A DNA stretch of 62,638 nucleotides from an uncultured Candidatus Melainabacteria bacterium (GTDB taxonomy: Bacteria; Cyanobacteriota; Vampirovibrionia; Gastranaerophilales; Gastranaerophilaceae). The stretch's first letter is position 1. The number at the start of each line of letters is the position of its first letter. Below are positions 16,927 to 26,594 of the stretch, in pieces. The position numbers were made by a program, and so were the translations under genes. The stretch is from contig CAKVLN010000009.1 in the NCBI GenBank assembly GCA_934757275.1, positions 1 through 62,638 of the forward strand. The letters run 5' to 3'. The notes under the pieces were generated by a model. The model saw only the letters and a list, made by a program, of their open reading frames with translations. It was not told the origin of the DNA and searched no databases.

Positions 16927-18132
16927 TTATAAACTTAAAGAATTTACGATAACATCTACCACATTATCTAATTCTGCAAGTTGTTCTTCCTTTAGAGTAG
17001 ACTTAATACAAATAGAATCATTAAGAATTTCAGAACCTTTAATTTTTTCTAAAATTTCACGCATTTGTTTGCCACAAGTTGGTGCCCAACTTCCATTTTG
17101 AATCAACACATATTTTCTATTTTGCAAATTGTGTGATGCCAAAATATGCAAGAAATTTTCCATAGATTCAAAAATTCCAGCGTTATAAGTAGTTGTTGCA
17201 AGAACGATATTTGAATACTTAAAAGCCTCTGCTAAAACAAAAGATGGGTGTGTCATTGAAACATCAAACATTTTGATATTCTTCACACCTTTATCTGCTA
17301 ACTTTGATGCAATTAAACTTGCGACACTTTCTGTTCCACCATATACAGATGAATAGGCAACCAAAACAGAATTTTCTTCTGGAGTATAAGTCGACCATTT
17401 ATCATACTTTTCTACAAACAAGCCAATGTTTTCTTTTATCAATAAGCCGTGAAGAGGGCAAATTAATTTTATATCAAGAGCTTTTGCTTTCTTTAACAAC
17501 ATTTGCACCTGCAAACCGTATTTACCTACGATATTGGTATAGTATCTTCTAGCCTCATCTAAACAATCTCTTTGCCAATCAACCTCATCGTCAAACAAGT
17601 TGCCATTGATTGCACCAAAAGAACCAAACGCATCGGCTGAAAATAAGATTTTATCGGTCTTGTCATAAGTTACCATAACTTCTGGCCAATGCACCATTGG
17701 AGCAAGTACAAATTGTAATTCGTGCTTACCTGTATTTAAGGTGTCACCTTCTTTAACAACTTGAACTCTCGCATCAATATCAAAATTAAAGAACTGTTTT
17801 ATCATACCAACAGTTTTAGCAGTACATACAAATTTTACCTCTGGATAAATTTTAACAACCTCGGCTATTAGCGCACAGTGGTCTGGCTCCATGTGTTGTA
17901 CAACAAGATAATCTAGTTTTTCTCCATTTAGAGCTTCTGTTAAATTTTCAAAAAACTGTTCTGCGCAAACTTTATCAACAGTATCAAATAAAACATTCTT
18001 CTCATCTCTTAACACATAAGAATTGTAAGAAACGCCGTCTTTAACCGGATACGCACTTTCAAACAAACTTAATCTTCTATCAGAACAACCGATATAAAAT
18101 AAATCTTCTGTAATTTTTCTTACATTGTGCAT
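16927..18132 (-). CDS. Flavodiiron protein (FprA/ROO-type oxygen or NO reductase)
   Basis: 401 residues from ATG 18132. A TTG two codons earlier is possible, but GGGAG lies 8 nt before the ATG and only 2 nt before the TTG. The N-terminal metallo-beta-lactamase-like domain has all diiron ligands: H80, E82, D84, H85 (HMEPDH), H148, D167 and H228. The C-terminal flavodoxin domain (from about 256, VAYSSVYGGTES) binds FMN. The enzyme reduces O2 to water, or NO to N2O, in the cytoplasm of anaerobes, with electrons from rubredoxin encoded next door. Confidence 0.92.
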   Translation of the reverse strand: MHNVRKITEDLFYIGCSDRRLSLFESAYPVKDGVSYNSYVLRDEKNVLFDTVDKVCAEQFFENLTEALNGEKLDYLVVQHMEPDHCALIAEVVKIYPEVKFVCTAKTVGMIKQFFNFDIDARVQVVKEGDTLNTGKHELQFVLAPMVHWPEVMVTYDKTDKILFSADAFGSFGAINGNLFDDEVDWQRDCLDEARRYYTNIVGKYGLQVQMLLKKAKALDIKLICPLHGLLIKENIGLFVEKYDKWSTYTPEENSVLVAYSSVYGGTESVASLIASKLADKGVKNIKMFDVSMTHPSFVLAEAFKYSNIVLATTTYNAGIFESMENFLHILASHNLQNRKYVLIQNGSWAPTCGKQMREILEKIKGSEILNDSICIKSTLKEEQLAELDNVVDVIVNSLSL

Positions 18133-18228
18133 AGTCAAATCTCCCTCAATATAAATGAATTATAACATAAAAATGCAGCAACGCTATAAAAATTTACCAC
18201 ACATTCGCCCAATACCTTTTAAGCATAC

Positions 18229-18256
18229 TTGCAGAAAAATCTTTATAATTTATAAT
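18229..18256 (+). promoter_or_regulatory. Promoter of mutS2, apparently leaderless
   Basis: -35 TTGCAG (18229-18234), 16-bp spacer, -10 TATAAT (18251-18256). Initiation about 7 nt later would fall within 3 nt of the ATG at 18266. No Shine-Dalgarno is present before that ATG. Confidence 0.6.
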
Positions 18257-18265
18257 CATTCTATA

Positions 18266-20632
18266 ATGAGTATTATCCAAAAATCACAAAAAGCATTAGA
18301 ATACGACAAGATTTTAGCCGAATTAGCAAAATTTGCAAAAACAGAGCAATCAAAAAAACTTTGCCTTGATTTAACTCCTTTTGTAAAAGCTAGTGACATT
18401 CAAGCTCAAATTGTTTTGACAAGGGAAGCTAAAGATGTTTTGGATTTAGCTCGTGATATTCCGATTGATAAAATTCAGAAATTTAAAATTCTTCGTGAAC
18501 GCAACGAGTATTTTGTAGAAGAAGAACTTGTTGATATCGCAAAAACTATGCGAACTTCAAGAATTGTTAGGAATTTTCTTAAAGAAAATCTCCCCTTCGA
18601 CGCCTCAATGCAAACCCTCACCAATGATTTATACGCAAACAAAGAATTAGAAGACAAAATTCTTGACACCTTTGATGACAATTTTACTGTCAAACAGAAT
18701 GCGAACCCAGAGCTAAAAGGGCTGTATTCTTCTTTAAGAGATACTGAAAGCAACTTAAAACAAAGAGTTCAAGAGTTGATGAACTCGCCAGAGTTTCAAA
18801 AGCATTTGCAAGAAAACATTTACACGCTAAGAGATGATAGAATTGTTTTTCAAGTTAAAGCCTCTTCTAAAAGCAAGGTGGGCGGTATCGTACACGATGT
18901 TTCTGCCACAAACAAAACTTTTTACATAGAACCTGCACAAATTGTACCTATAAACAACAAAATTAGAGAAATCAAGTCAAAAATTTACGCAGAAATCATA
19001 CGAATTTTAACGGCTCTAAGCAACGAAGTTCGTCGTGAGATGGACAGTTTGGTGCATACAGAAAACTTGTTAGCACAAATCGACTTCCATTTTGCAAAAG
19101 CAAGATACGCTGTAAAAATTCAGGCAATTGAGCCAGAAGTTAATATTGAGAAGAAAATCAAAATTGATTTGATGCGACACCCACTTTTAATTGGACACGT
19201 TGAGAAAATTGTTGAGAACGATTTTGAGATTGGCGAAAACTATAAATCAGTAGTTATAACAGGTTCAAACACAGGTGGTAAAACTGTTGCTCTAAAAACA
19301 GTTGGCTTGTTCATTTTAATGATGAAATCGGGTTTGTTCTTGCCTTGTGCAGAAGCTCACATTTATCCATTTGAAAAAGTTTTGGCTGATATTGGTGACG
19401 AACAGAGCATTTTGCAGAATTTGTCAACTTTTTCTTCTCACATGAAGAATGTAATTGATATTCTAGAAAATGCTGATTCAGAAGCATTTATACTTATTGA
19501 CGAACTTTGCGCAGGTACTGACCCACAAGAAGGTGCGACTTTGGCAGAAATCATTATGAAAGAGTTTGCAAAGCGTCACTCACAATCAATCATTACAACT
19601 CACTATGGTGAATTAAAGACCTTGGAATACACAGACCCATATTTCAAGAATGCGAGCGTGGAATTTGATACAGAATCGCTTTCACCGACTTACAAATTGA
19701 TTATTGGGATTCCTGGGTTGAGCAACGCTATTTCTATTGCCTCAAATCTTGGTTTGCCAGAAAACTTAGTTTGGGAGGCTAAAGAGCTTTTAATCACCCA
19801 GCATGACACTTCTAGCCTTGTTGTAGAACGTCTGCAAGACACGCAACAAAGATTAGACACAAACCTTAAAGAGGCTGAAACTAGGAACGCAGAGGCTGAT
19901 GAGCTTAAAAAGCATTACGAAAAAGAGCTGTCTGAACACAAAAAAGAAAAGAAAAAGTCTTTAAAAATAATCAAAGACCGCTTTGAAGGTCAACTAGACG
20001 AAGCGAAAGCTGAAATCAAAGAAATTTTGACAGAATTAAGACGTGAAAAATCTGAAAAAATTGCACGCCGTTCTTATGAGAGATTGGCACTTATTGAACA
20101 AAGTTTCCGCTCTGATTTGCACGCAATGGAGGAAAAAGAACAGTACCTTGAACTTGATTGGACAAAGGTTCAAGTAAACGACAAGGTTATGATTAAAGAT
20201 TTGAACCAACAAGTAACGGTGCTTTCTTTACCGGACAAGAATGACGCTTTGTACATTCAGATGGGCATGATTAAAACTAAGGTTAAGAAGAATAAACTTG
20301 CGGTTTATAACCCACAACTTGCGAAAAAGGTGCATTTGCCTTTGGGTGCTTTAAAGAAGGATACGTCTTTTTCTGTGCGCAGATTGGACATTTCTAATAC
20401 GCTTGATTTAAGAGGTGAAAGAGTTGAAGAGGCGTTGGATAATTTAGAGGTTTATTTGGATAAAGCCAGCCTTGCTAACTTGTCGCCTGTATATATTATC
20501 CACGGACACGGGACTGGTGCTTTAAAAGCTGCTGTAAGAGATTTTCTCTCCACCTCGCCTTACGTTGCAAAATTTAGAGTCGGTGAAGATTCTGAAGGCG
20601 GTGACGGCGTAAGCGTTGTTGAGATTAAGTAA
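18266..20632 (+). CDS. mutS2: MutS2 endonuclease/ATPase
   Basis: 788 residues from ATG 18266. The frame extends upstream to 18155, but that part lacks similarity to the family and overlaps the promoter. Core MutS ATPase: Walker A GSNTGGKT (about 333-340), Walker B LIDELCAGTDPQEGATLAE (about 409-425), then a long coiled coil (about 540-650) and a C-terminal Smr nuclease domain (from about 712; LDLRGERVEEAL and HGHGTGALK). It has no mismatch-recognition domain. MutS2 acts in recombination control or on stalled ribosomes in different bacteria; which applies here is unknown. Divergent from the flavodiiron gene. Confidence 0.93.
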   Translation: MSIIQKSQKALEYDKILAELAKFAKTEQSKKLCLDLTPFVKASDIQAQIVLTREAKDVLDLARDIPIDKIQKFKILRERNEYFVEEELVDIAKTMRTSRIVRNFLKENLPFDASMQTLTNDLYANKELEDKILDTFDDNFTVKQNANPELKGLYSSLRDTESNLKQRVQELMNSPEFQKHLQENIYTLRDDRIVFQVKASSKSKVGGIVHDVSATNKTFYIEPAQIVPINNKIREIKSKIYAEIIRILTALSNEVRREMDSLVHTENLLAQIDFHFAKARYAVKIQAIEPEVNIEKKIKIDLMRHPLLIGHVEKIVENDFEIGENYKSVVITGSNTGGKTVALKTVGLFILMMKSGLFLPCAEAHIYPFEKVLADIGDEQSILQNLSTFSSHMKNVIDILENADSEAFILIDELCAGTDPQEGATLAEIIMKEFAKRHSQSIITTHYGELKTLEYTDPYFKNASVEFDTESLSPTYKLIIGIPGLSNAISIASNLGLPENLVWEAKELLITQHDTSSLVVERLQDTQQRLDTNLKEAETRNAEADELKKHYEKELSEHKKEKKKSLKIIKDRFEGQLDEAKAEIKEILTELRREKSEKIARRSYERLALIEQSFRSDLHAMEEKEQYLELDWTKVQVNDKVMIKDLNQQVTVLSLPDKNDALYIQMGMIKTKVKKNKLAVYNPQLAKKVHLPLGALKKDTSFSVRRLDISNTLDLRGERVEEALDNLEVYLDKASLANLSPVYIIHGHGTGALKAAVRDFLSTSPYVAKFRVGEDSEGGDGVSVVEIK

Positions 20633-20648
20633 ACCATTATAAAGAAAC

Positions 20649-20685
20649 GAGGTTTGCGACTTTAGTCACAAACCTCATTTTTTTT
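20649..20685 (+). terminator. Terminator of mutS2
   Basis: The stem GAGGTTTG(c)GAC/GTC(a)CAAACCTC is followed by a T-run (20678-20686) that reaches the stop codon of the convergent gene. A weaker T-rich tract on the other side may let it work in both directions. Confidence 0.8.
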
Positions 20686-23600
20686 TACGCATCAAAGTAT
20701 TTCTTTTCGTATTTTTCTTTAAAAGCTTCGTTCACTTGTTCTTTGTTTGCCTCGACTTTCTGTTGATATTTAGCAACTCTTTCCTCGTTGTGTTTTCTTT
20801 TTGCTTTTAACAAACGACGAAGATTTTTTCTACCTTTAAATCGTCCAACTTTACGAAGTGTTATTAACGCTTCTGCAATATCTTCTTCATCTGTTGCTTG
20901 CAAAACTTTTTGCGTAATATCACGTTTTAGTTCTGGATCTATATCTGGTTCCTCTTTAATTTTAGCATCTTCTACTTTTTCTTCTGTATTTGAAGAAGTG
21001 GTTTCATGCGTTGAGTTTGTTGCAGCTACTCCAGTAGTATTGTTTCCTGTTGTATTCGTTGCCAAAGGTGCATCATTTCCTGCGCTCGGTGTTGAGGTAT
21101 CGGTTCCTGCAGGAGTTGTAGGAGTTGCGGGAGTTGCTGGAGCTTCTGGAGTTGCAGAAGGTTCTGGAGGGGCTGGAGCATCTTTATCGTCGATATTATC
21201 TGATGGAGGATTTACCCCATTATCAGCTGGGTCTTGTACTGGAGCTTCAGCACCGCCCTCATCAAGAGCCTTTTCTTCGGGTTCAGATTTGTCAACTTTT
21301 TGAACAGGTGTTTCTGGAGCTGGTGCTACCAGTTTTTCTTCATATTCATAAGTTTCATTTTCGTCAAATACATAGTCTTCTGGTTTTTCTATTTCGTGAT
21401 CTTGTTCAGTTCCAGCTAAAGCCATTGCTTTTGCCAATTTAATCTTATCAACATTTTTTAGTTTATTAATTAATCCATTAGATTTTTTCGGAGTTTCTTT
21501 AGAGCTTGGTTTTACTTCATTATCAGCTTTTGGCTCAGCTTTTTCTTTAGGAGTTTCAACTTCTTTTTTAAGTTTTTCTTGCATTTTTAAATCTACGTAG
21601 CCTTCACCTCTTTTCAAAGAAGCTTCACGTTTATTCAAATGGTTTAAAAGTTTACGTTTTTCGGCTTGTGACAATTTTTCAAATTCTGGATTATTAGAGA
21701 ATTTTGCACGCACTTCTGACATATTTTTAGATTCATTAATCATTTCTAAAAATTCGTCAAATGTCTTTGGCTTAGAAATATTGGCAGGCTGCGCTGGTTT
21801 ACCTAATTCTGTTTTCTTTGCATCTAAAACCTTTTGCAATTCTTGGCGTTGAGCTTTATCACCTAGCGTATTTATTCTTCTTTGAATTGTTGCTAATTTT
21901 GAATCTTTTTTTGAATTTATTTCTTTTAATGCTTTCGTCAAACTTTCTTTAACCTTGGCAAAATTTGTTTCATTAAGTTTACTTACGCTACCTTTTTTTG
22001 CAATAACTCTGTTATTTTTACTATCAACATTACTTGTCGCTTTTTCAAAAAGAGTTTCATTTTCTGGAATTTTTGTCTTTTGAAAACTTGGTTCACTAAA
22101 CGCTGATTTTTGAGGTTCAGCTTGCGGTTGTGATTTTTGAGCTTCGGTCTTTTTTAACTCTGCTTTTTTTGCATCAAACATCTTTTGTAATTCTCGACGT
22201 TGTCCTCTGTTTTGAATTGCGTCAATTCGTTTTTGCAAAGTTGTAAGTTTTGTATCTTTCAAATCTGAAATATTTTCCAACATTTGCGCTAATTCTTTTT
22301 TTACTTCTGCAAATTTTTCTTTACCTAATTTTACAGTTCTAGCTGGAGCAACCTCATTTGCATTATTGCCATTTTTTGTTGCCTTTTCAAATGTAGATTC
22401 TGTTTTTTTATCAAGATGCTGTTCTTCAGCAGGCTTTCTTTTTCCTGACTTAACAATTTCTGATTTTGGTAGCTCTGCAGGTGTTTGTGGTTGTGCAGGT
22501 GTTTGTGATTTTACTTCTGCTTTTATTACGTCTACATTATGAGCATTTTCTCTTGCTTCCAACAGTCTTGCACGAGCATTGATTTTTCCAATCAAACTAC
22601 GTTGTTCTGCTTGTGATAACTTTTGGAATTTAGGATCATTTGACAATTTTGCACGAACTTGCGACATATCATTTGACTCTTCTATCATTTTTTCAAAATT
22701 AGGCAAAGCGTTCTCTGCTTGGCGATTTTGTTTCCAGTTTGAAAAACGTTGTTTAACTTTGCCGTAAGCATTAGCAACACGCTTTCTAATCGTAATTTTA
22801 GGTTCTGCATTAACAGCTTTATTTTCTAGAACTGCTTCACGTGCATTGATTTTTCCAATCAAACTACGTTGTTCTGCTTGTGGTAACTTTTGGAATTTAG
22901 GATCATTTGATAATTTTGCACGAACTTGCGACATATCATTTGACTCTTCTATCATTTTATTAAATTTATTATTTGTTCTCTCAATTTGCTTTTGTTCAAG
23001 TTTTGCTCTCGTTTTTGGAGCATTTTTTACAGTTCCTTTAGCCATGCCTAACGCCATAGCTACTTCAGTACCACCTTGGCCTTTTTTCTTCCAGTTTTCA
23101 GCTCTTTCATTATTGGAAAGCATCACGTTTTGGTTTTCTTGCTCTGCATCATACATTTTCTTTGCACCATTGTATCCAAATACACCCGCAATGCCTAAAC
23201 CGGTAAGCGTACTCAAAGTAGATGCTACAGCTGCTGATGCACCTAAGAAGGTAGCAGCAGATGCAACAAAAGGCGCAGCTGCAACAATTACAGCACCTGC
23301 TACTACAGTTGTACAAGTTCTACCAAGAGAAAATTTTCTATCCGTTTTCACTGAACCGTCTTTATTACGTTCCGGTATTGGGTGTCCTTTACTATCAAGT
23401 GCAATTGCACCAGATTTCGTTCTTTTATAAACAGGTTTTGCCTCTGAAAACATATCCAAAAACATATCGCCAATGCCTTCTGCGGCTTTCTTTGCTTTTG
23501 CCTTCCAGTCATAAGGAGCAACGTTTCCATCACTGTCTATATAAGCTTTTTCAATATCTAAAAAAGCACGCTCAGAAATTTGTTTACCGTTTGCTTCATA

Positions 23601-24068
23601 ATATAATCTGTTGCCATTATTTTGAACATAATATCGTCCTGATTTTGTAACAGTCTTTGCATTTTTCGGTCTTTGTGCAACTTTTGTTTTTGAATCTTTT
23701 GCAACATATTTTTTGCTTTTTGCATCATAAACGCAATTTGCACCCTTCAAAAACTGTTCTTTTGTAATTTTTTGATTATCCTTATAATAAACAGTATTAT
23801 AATTGCTATCTACCATTGTAAAATAAGAAGAATTACCGACAACATAATACTTTTTATTCTGTTCAAAGCCACTTGCCTTATTGTAATTCTGCCCTGTCTT
23901 AGCTTTTTGTTGAGCTTGCTTAAAAATTGATTCACCATTCGCAACTGGACGATACTTTCCATTTGTTCCTTTTTGATAATACTTACCATCTGAAGTTTTA
24001 ATGATGTTGTTTGAGGCATCTGCTCCTACATAATCTAAAACTTTTCCACCTACATTAATTTTTGGCAT
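20685..24068 (-). CDS. 1127-residue modular repeat protein of unknown function
   Basis: No family recognised. It starts at ATG with AAGGAG upstream and has no signal peptide. Layout: N-terminal YY/GK-rich repeats (about 1-190, e.g. DGKYYQKG, GRYYVQNNG); a Gly/Ala-rich hydrophobic stretch (about 250-303) that could insert in a membrane; three copies of a 40-residue unit with MIEESNDMSQVRAKLSN (about 371, 460 and 774); two copies of a second unit with DAKK[AT]EL; then a Pro/Thr/Ala-rich disordered region and a basic helical C terminus. Two of the first units are almost identical in DNA. Composition and layout resemble secreted effectors or surface/scaffold proteins, but this is speculation. Confidence 0.7.
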   Translation of the reverse strand: MPKINVGGKVLDYVGADASNNIIKTSDGKYYQKGTNGKYRPVANGESIFKQAQQKAKTGQNYNKASGFEQNKKYYVVGNSSYFTMVDSNYNTVYYKDNQKITKEQFLKGANCVYDAKSKKYVAKDSKTKVAQRPKNAKTVTKSGRYYVQNNGNRLYYEANGKQISERAFLDIEKAYIDSDGNVAPYDWKAKAKKAAEGIGDMFLDMFSEAKPVYKRTKSGAIALDSKGHPIPERNKDGSVKTDRKFSLGRTCTTVVAGAVIVAAAPFVASAATFLGASAAVASTLSTLTGLGIAGVFGYNGAKKMYDAEQENQNVMLSNNERAENWKKKGQGGTEVAMALGMAKGTVKNAPKTRAKLEQKQIERTNNKFNKMIEESNDMSQVRAKLSNDPKFQKLPQAEQRSLIGKINAREAVLENKAVNAEPKITIRKRVANAYGKVKQRFSNWKQNRQAENALPNFEKMIEESNDMSQVRAKLSNDPKFQKLSQAEQRSLIGKINARARLLEARENAHNVDVIKAEVKSQTPAQPQTPAELPKSEIVKSGKRKPAEEQHLDKKTESTFEKATKNGNNANEVAPARTVKLGKEKFAEVKKELAQMLENISDLKDTKLTTLQKRIDAIQNRGQRRELQKMFDAKKAELKKTEAQKSQPQAEPQKSAFSEPSFQKTKIPENETLFEKATSNVDSKNNRVIAKKGSVSKLNETNFAKVKESLTKALKEINSKKDSKLATIQRRINTLGDKAQRQELQKVLDAKKTELGKPAQPANISKPKTFDEFLEMINESKNMSEVRAKFSNNPEFEKLSQAEKRKLLNHLNKREASLKRGEGYVDLKMQEKLKKEVETPKEKAEPKADNEVKPSSKETPKKSNGLINKLKNVDKIKLAKAMALAGTEQDHEIEKPEDYVFDENETYEYEEKLVAPAPETPVQKVDKSEPEEKALDEGGAEAPVQDPADNGVNPPSDNIDDKDAPAPPEPSATPEAPATPATPTTPAGTDTSTPSAGNDAPLATNTTGNNTTGVAATNSTHETTSSNTEEKVEDAKIKEEPDIDPELKRDITQKVLQATDEEDIAEALITLRKVGRFKGRKNLRRLLKAKRKHNEERVAKYQQKVEANKEQVNEAFKEKYEKKYFDA
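22576..22691 (-). repeat. Near-identical in-frame duplication, unit A
   Basis: A 116-bp stretch inside the 1127-residue protein gene, matching 22843-22958 with about two differences. The period is 267 bp (89 codons). Confidence 0.8.
22843..22958 (-). repeat. Near-identical in-frame duplication, unit B
   Basis: Partner of 22576-22691. The two copies encode nearly the same 38-residue segment. The third protein-level copy (near 21640-21750) is much more diverged. Confidence 0.8.
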
Positions 24069-24154
24069 TACACAACTCCTTTATTCTTTAGTTCTATACT
24101 ATGTATTACGGCATATTTTTCTTAAACTTTAATCTTTTTTGCGGAAAAGCTGCG

Positions 24155-24217
<63 letters not shown>

Positions 24218-24298
24218 GCGTTTTAGCCAATTGTAACAATTTTCCCAATTTCTTAACATTTGACTTTATATTAAAATATTTAAGTTTTTGTTTTACTC

Positions 24299-24328
24299 TT
24301 GCGCAATAGTTCTTTTGTCGTGTATAAT
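24299..24328 (+). promoter_or_regulatory. Promoter of aroE
   Basis: -35 TTGCGC (24299-24304), 18-bp spacer, -10 TATAAT (24323-24328). A ribosome site AGAGG (24349-24353) precedes the ATG at 24359. Confidence 0.65.
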
Positions 24329-24358
24329 TGAATAATAAATTTATTAAAAGAGGTAGTT

Positions 24359-25201
24359 ATGGTTAAGCTTGGAATTATTGGTTATCCTTTAGGACATTCG
24401 ATTTCTGCGGTTATACAAAAGGCAGGGCTTGCAAGTATCGGACTTGAAGGCTCTTATGACGTTATGGAAACTCCGCCAGAAGATTTGATTAGCCGTATCA
24501 AGTACATAAAATCTAACGGATACAACGGTTTTAATGTAACAATACCTCTAAAAGTACCAATGTCATTATTTCTAGATGACATTGATGATTATGCTAACAT
24601 CGCAGGTTGCGTTAACACTGTTAAAATTGGCGAAGACAAGTCCTTTTACGGCTTCAATACCGACATCTACGGTTTCAAAAAAGCAATTCCTGAAGAAATA
24701 GATTTAACAGGAAAAACCGCAAGCATCTTAGGAACCGGTGGAGCGTCAAGAGCCGCAGTCGTAGGTTTAGCTGAAAGAGGAGTTGCAAACATTGATTTCT
24801 ATACAAGAAATATTATCAATTCCAGACAAACACTAGAATACGTTAGAGCCAAATTCCCAGAAATAAATTTTAACGTTTATCAAATTCAAAATATAAGAAG
24901 TTTAGAAGGTTCTGCAATAGTAGTAAACGCTACTCCTATCGGTATGAAAGGTTTTATGGCTGATCAAATGCCATTAGAGCGTATTGATTTAGACAAACTC
25001 CGCCCAGACACAGTTATTTATGATATTGTATACAATCCCGTAAAAACAATACTTATTCAAGAAGCTCAAAAACGTGGGCTAAAAACAATTGGCGGGCTTG
25101 ATATGCTAATTTACCAAGCAGAGCGTGCAATTCAGATTTGGACAGGCAAAGACCCTGACACAAAATTAATGAAAATTGCTGCGTTAGAAGCGTTACAATA
25201 G
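24359..25201 (+). CDS. aroE: Shikimate dehydrogenase
   Basis: 280 residues, standard length. It reduces 3-dehydroshikimate to shikimate with NADPH in aromatic amino-acid synthesis. Shikimate-binding Ser14 and Ser16 lie in GHSIS, catalytic Lys65 in NVTIPLK, Asn86 in GCVNTV, and catalytic Asp102 in FNTDIYGF. The NADP Rossmann turn is GTGGAS (125-130). Two small departures from consensus: the usual HSxSPxxHN reads HSISAVIQK, and NVTxPHK/FK reads NVTIPLK. The key catalytic residues are kept, so it should be active. The ATP-grasp gene follows after 8 bp. Confidence 0.9.
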   Translation: MVKLGIIGYPLGHSISAVIQKAGLASIGLEGSYDVMETPPEDLISRIKYIKSNGYNGFNVTIPLKVPMSLFLDDIDDYANIAGCVNTVKIGEDKSFYGFNTDIYGFKKAIPEEIDLTGKTASILGTGGASRAAVVGLAERGVANIDFYTRNIINSRQTLEYVRAKFPEINFNVYQIQNIRSLEGSAIVVNATPIGMKGFMADQMPLERIDLDKLRPDTVIYDIVYNPVKTILIQEAQKRGLKTIGGLDMLIYQAERAIQIWTGKDPDTKLMKIAALEALQ

Positions 25202-25209
25202 GTGGCAAG

Positions 25210-26376
25210 ATGTTTATACTAGAAAAACCTTACGTTTCAGAATACTTAATTGATACAATCGTCAAAAATGATTGGACGATTCTTGATAATGACGAAATTG
25301 AAAGTGTGGACATAGAAGAAGATGCATTGCATTTAATTTCAAGCGAGAATGCAAAGAATTATTATTTAGCTCAAGAATATCCATTTATTTATGGTAACTC
25401 TGAAAAATCTACCTCTTGGGTGCTTGAGAATTTGCCAAACTCTAATTTAACAAAATATATTAATACTTTAAAAAACAAAGCGAATTTCCGTGATGCGCTA
25501 AAAAGTATGTATCCAGATTTTTACTACAAAGCCTACGATGCAGCAGATTTAAGAGATATCGAGATTTCAGAATTAAAATTTCCTTTCATAATCAAGCCAA
25601 TTGTGGGTTATTTGAGCAACTGCGTACACAAAGTGGACAACGAGACTGAGTGGAAAGACACGATAGAAACCATCATCAAAGAGGTTAAAGCCAGCAAAAA
25701 GACTGCATTAAAAGACATGATGGACACTTCTTCTTTTATAATAGAAGAATACATTGATGGCGAAGAATTTGCGCTAGATGCATATTTTGACCGTAACGGC
25801 GAGCCTGTAATTTTAAACATTTATCAGCACCCATATCTAAATGCCAAAGATTTGAGAAACACGATTTTTCTAATCTCTACAGGCATAATGATACGTTACA
25901 TGGCAAAATTTGGGCTACTATTACGAGAAATCGGCAATCTGCTTGATATAAGAAACATACCAATCCACATGGAGCTTAGGGTTACAAAAGAGGACAAAAT
26001 AATCCCGATAGAAATGAATCCAATGCGTTTTTCTAGCTGGTGTGTTGCAGATATTGCAAAATACGCATGGGGAATTAACCCTTATGAAATGTTCTACACA
26101 CAATCTCACCCAGATTGGAACTCAATACTAAATGAGGCAGGAAAAGGCGTATTTTATTTTTCAACAGTAGAAGTACCAGCGAGTTTAGACCAAAGTAAAA
26201 TCGAAGGTTTCCAATACGACAGGTATTTGCAGAATTTTTCTGAATTATTAGAAGTGAGAAGAATTGACCCGACTTGCAATCCGTTTGCCTTGATAGCATT
26301 TGGAAGAACTTATAACAAAGATGAAGTTATAAAAATCTTGACAACAAAGACGAATAATTATTTCATAACGAAATAG
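25210..26376 (+). CDS. ATP-grasp domain protein
   Basis: 388 residues. The central part has the ATP-grasp pattern: a substrate-like N-terminal lobe, FPFIIKPIVGYLSN (phosphate-binding lysine), FIIEEYIDGEEFALDAYFD (metal and adenine region) and IPIEMNPMRFSSW near the end (metal-binding Glu and Asn). Such enzymes join a carboxylate to an amine or thiol using ATP. The substrate is not evident. It is transcribed right after aroE (8-bp gap, GGTGG ribosome site), perhaps only by operon convenience. Confidence 0.75.
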   Translation: MFILEKPYVSEYLIDTIVKNDWTILDNDEIESVDIEEDALHLISSENAKNYYLAQEYPFIYGNSEKSTSWVLENLPNSNLTKYINTLKNKANFRDALKSMYPDFYYKAYDAADLRDIEISELKFPFIIKPIVGYLSNCVHKVDNETEWKDTIETIIKEVKASKKTALKDMMDTSSFIIEEYIDGEEFALDAYFDRNGEPVILNIYQHPYLNAKDLRNTIFLISTGIMIRYMAKFGLLLREIGNLLDIRNIPIHMELRVTKEDKIIPIEMNPMRFSSWCVADIAKYAWGINPYEMFYTQSHPDWNSILNEAGKGVFYFSTVEVPASLDQSKIEGFQYDRYLQNFSELLEVRRIDPTCNPFALIAFGRTYNKDEVIKILTTKTNNYFITK

Positions 26377-26398
26377 GTGCGGTTGTTTTGAAGTTTTT

Positions 26399-26418
26399 GT
26401 TGGGCAAGTATGCCCAAC
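26399..26418 (+). terminator. Hairpin after the ATP-grasp gene
   Basis: GTTGGGC-aagtat-GCCCAAC, 22 bp past the stop. No T-run follows, so termination is uncertain; it may be part of a repeat. Confidence 0.4.
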
Positions 26419-26440
26419 CGACAGTTTCGACGTTAATAAT

Positions 26441-26546
26441 GGATTACTTCGTCGCTTTCGCTCCTCGTAATGACTTGGCGTGAAAACCACTATCAGGACG
26501 TCATTGCGAGAAAATCGTAAGATTTTCGTGGCAATCTTTTTGAACG
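26441..26546. repeat. Two-armed GTCATTGCGAG-type repeat
   Basis: The left arm GGATTACTTCGTCGCTTTCG..CTCGTAATGAC and the right arm GTCATTGCGAG..CGTGGCAATC are inverted to one another. The right arm also contains AAAATC-gtaa-GATTTT. This is the widespread bacterial palindromic repeat whose consensus reads GGATTGCTTCGTCGCT and GTCATTGCGAGG. Confidence 0.75.
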
Positions 26547-26566
26547 TTTTATTATTTCTATAATAC

Positions 26567-26594
26567 AAAGCGGTTGGCTTTCGCCAACCGCTTT
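26567..26594. terminator. Strong hairpin between convergent genes
   Basis: A 12-bp perfect stem AAAGCGGTTGGC/GCCAACCGCTTT with a tttc loop, 21 bp after the stop of the serpin-like gene. The same GCGGTTGG core forms the terminator at 43091-43132. Confidence 0.65.

Noticed and set aside
18155..18265. Longer MutS2 start
   Set aside because: The extension overlaps the promoter, lacks a ribosome site and is unlike family N termini.
22576..22958. CRISPR-like direct repeat
   Set aside because: Only two long, in-frame units coding for protein; no short spacers and no Cas genes.
20685..24068. Prophage tail or polymorphic toxin
   Set aside because: No phage neighbours, no toxin domain and no immunity gene seen; the layout alone is not enough.
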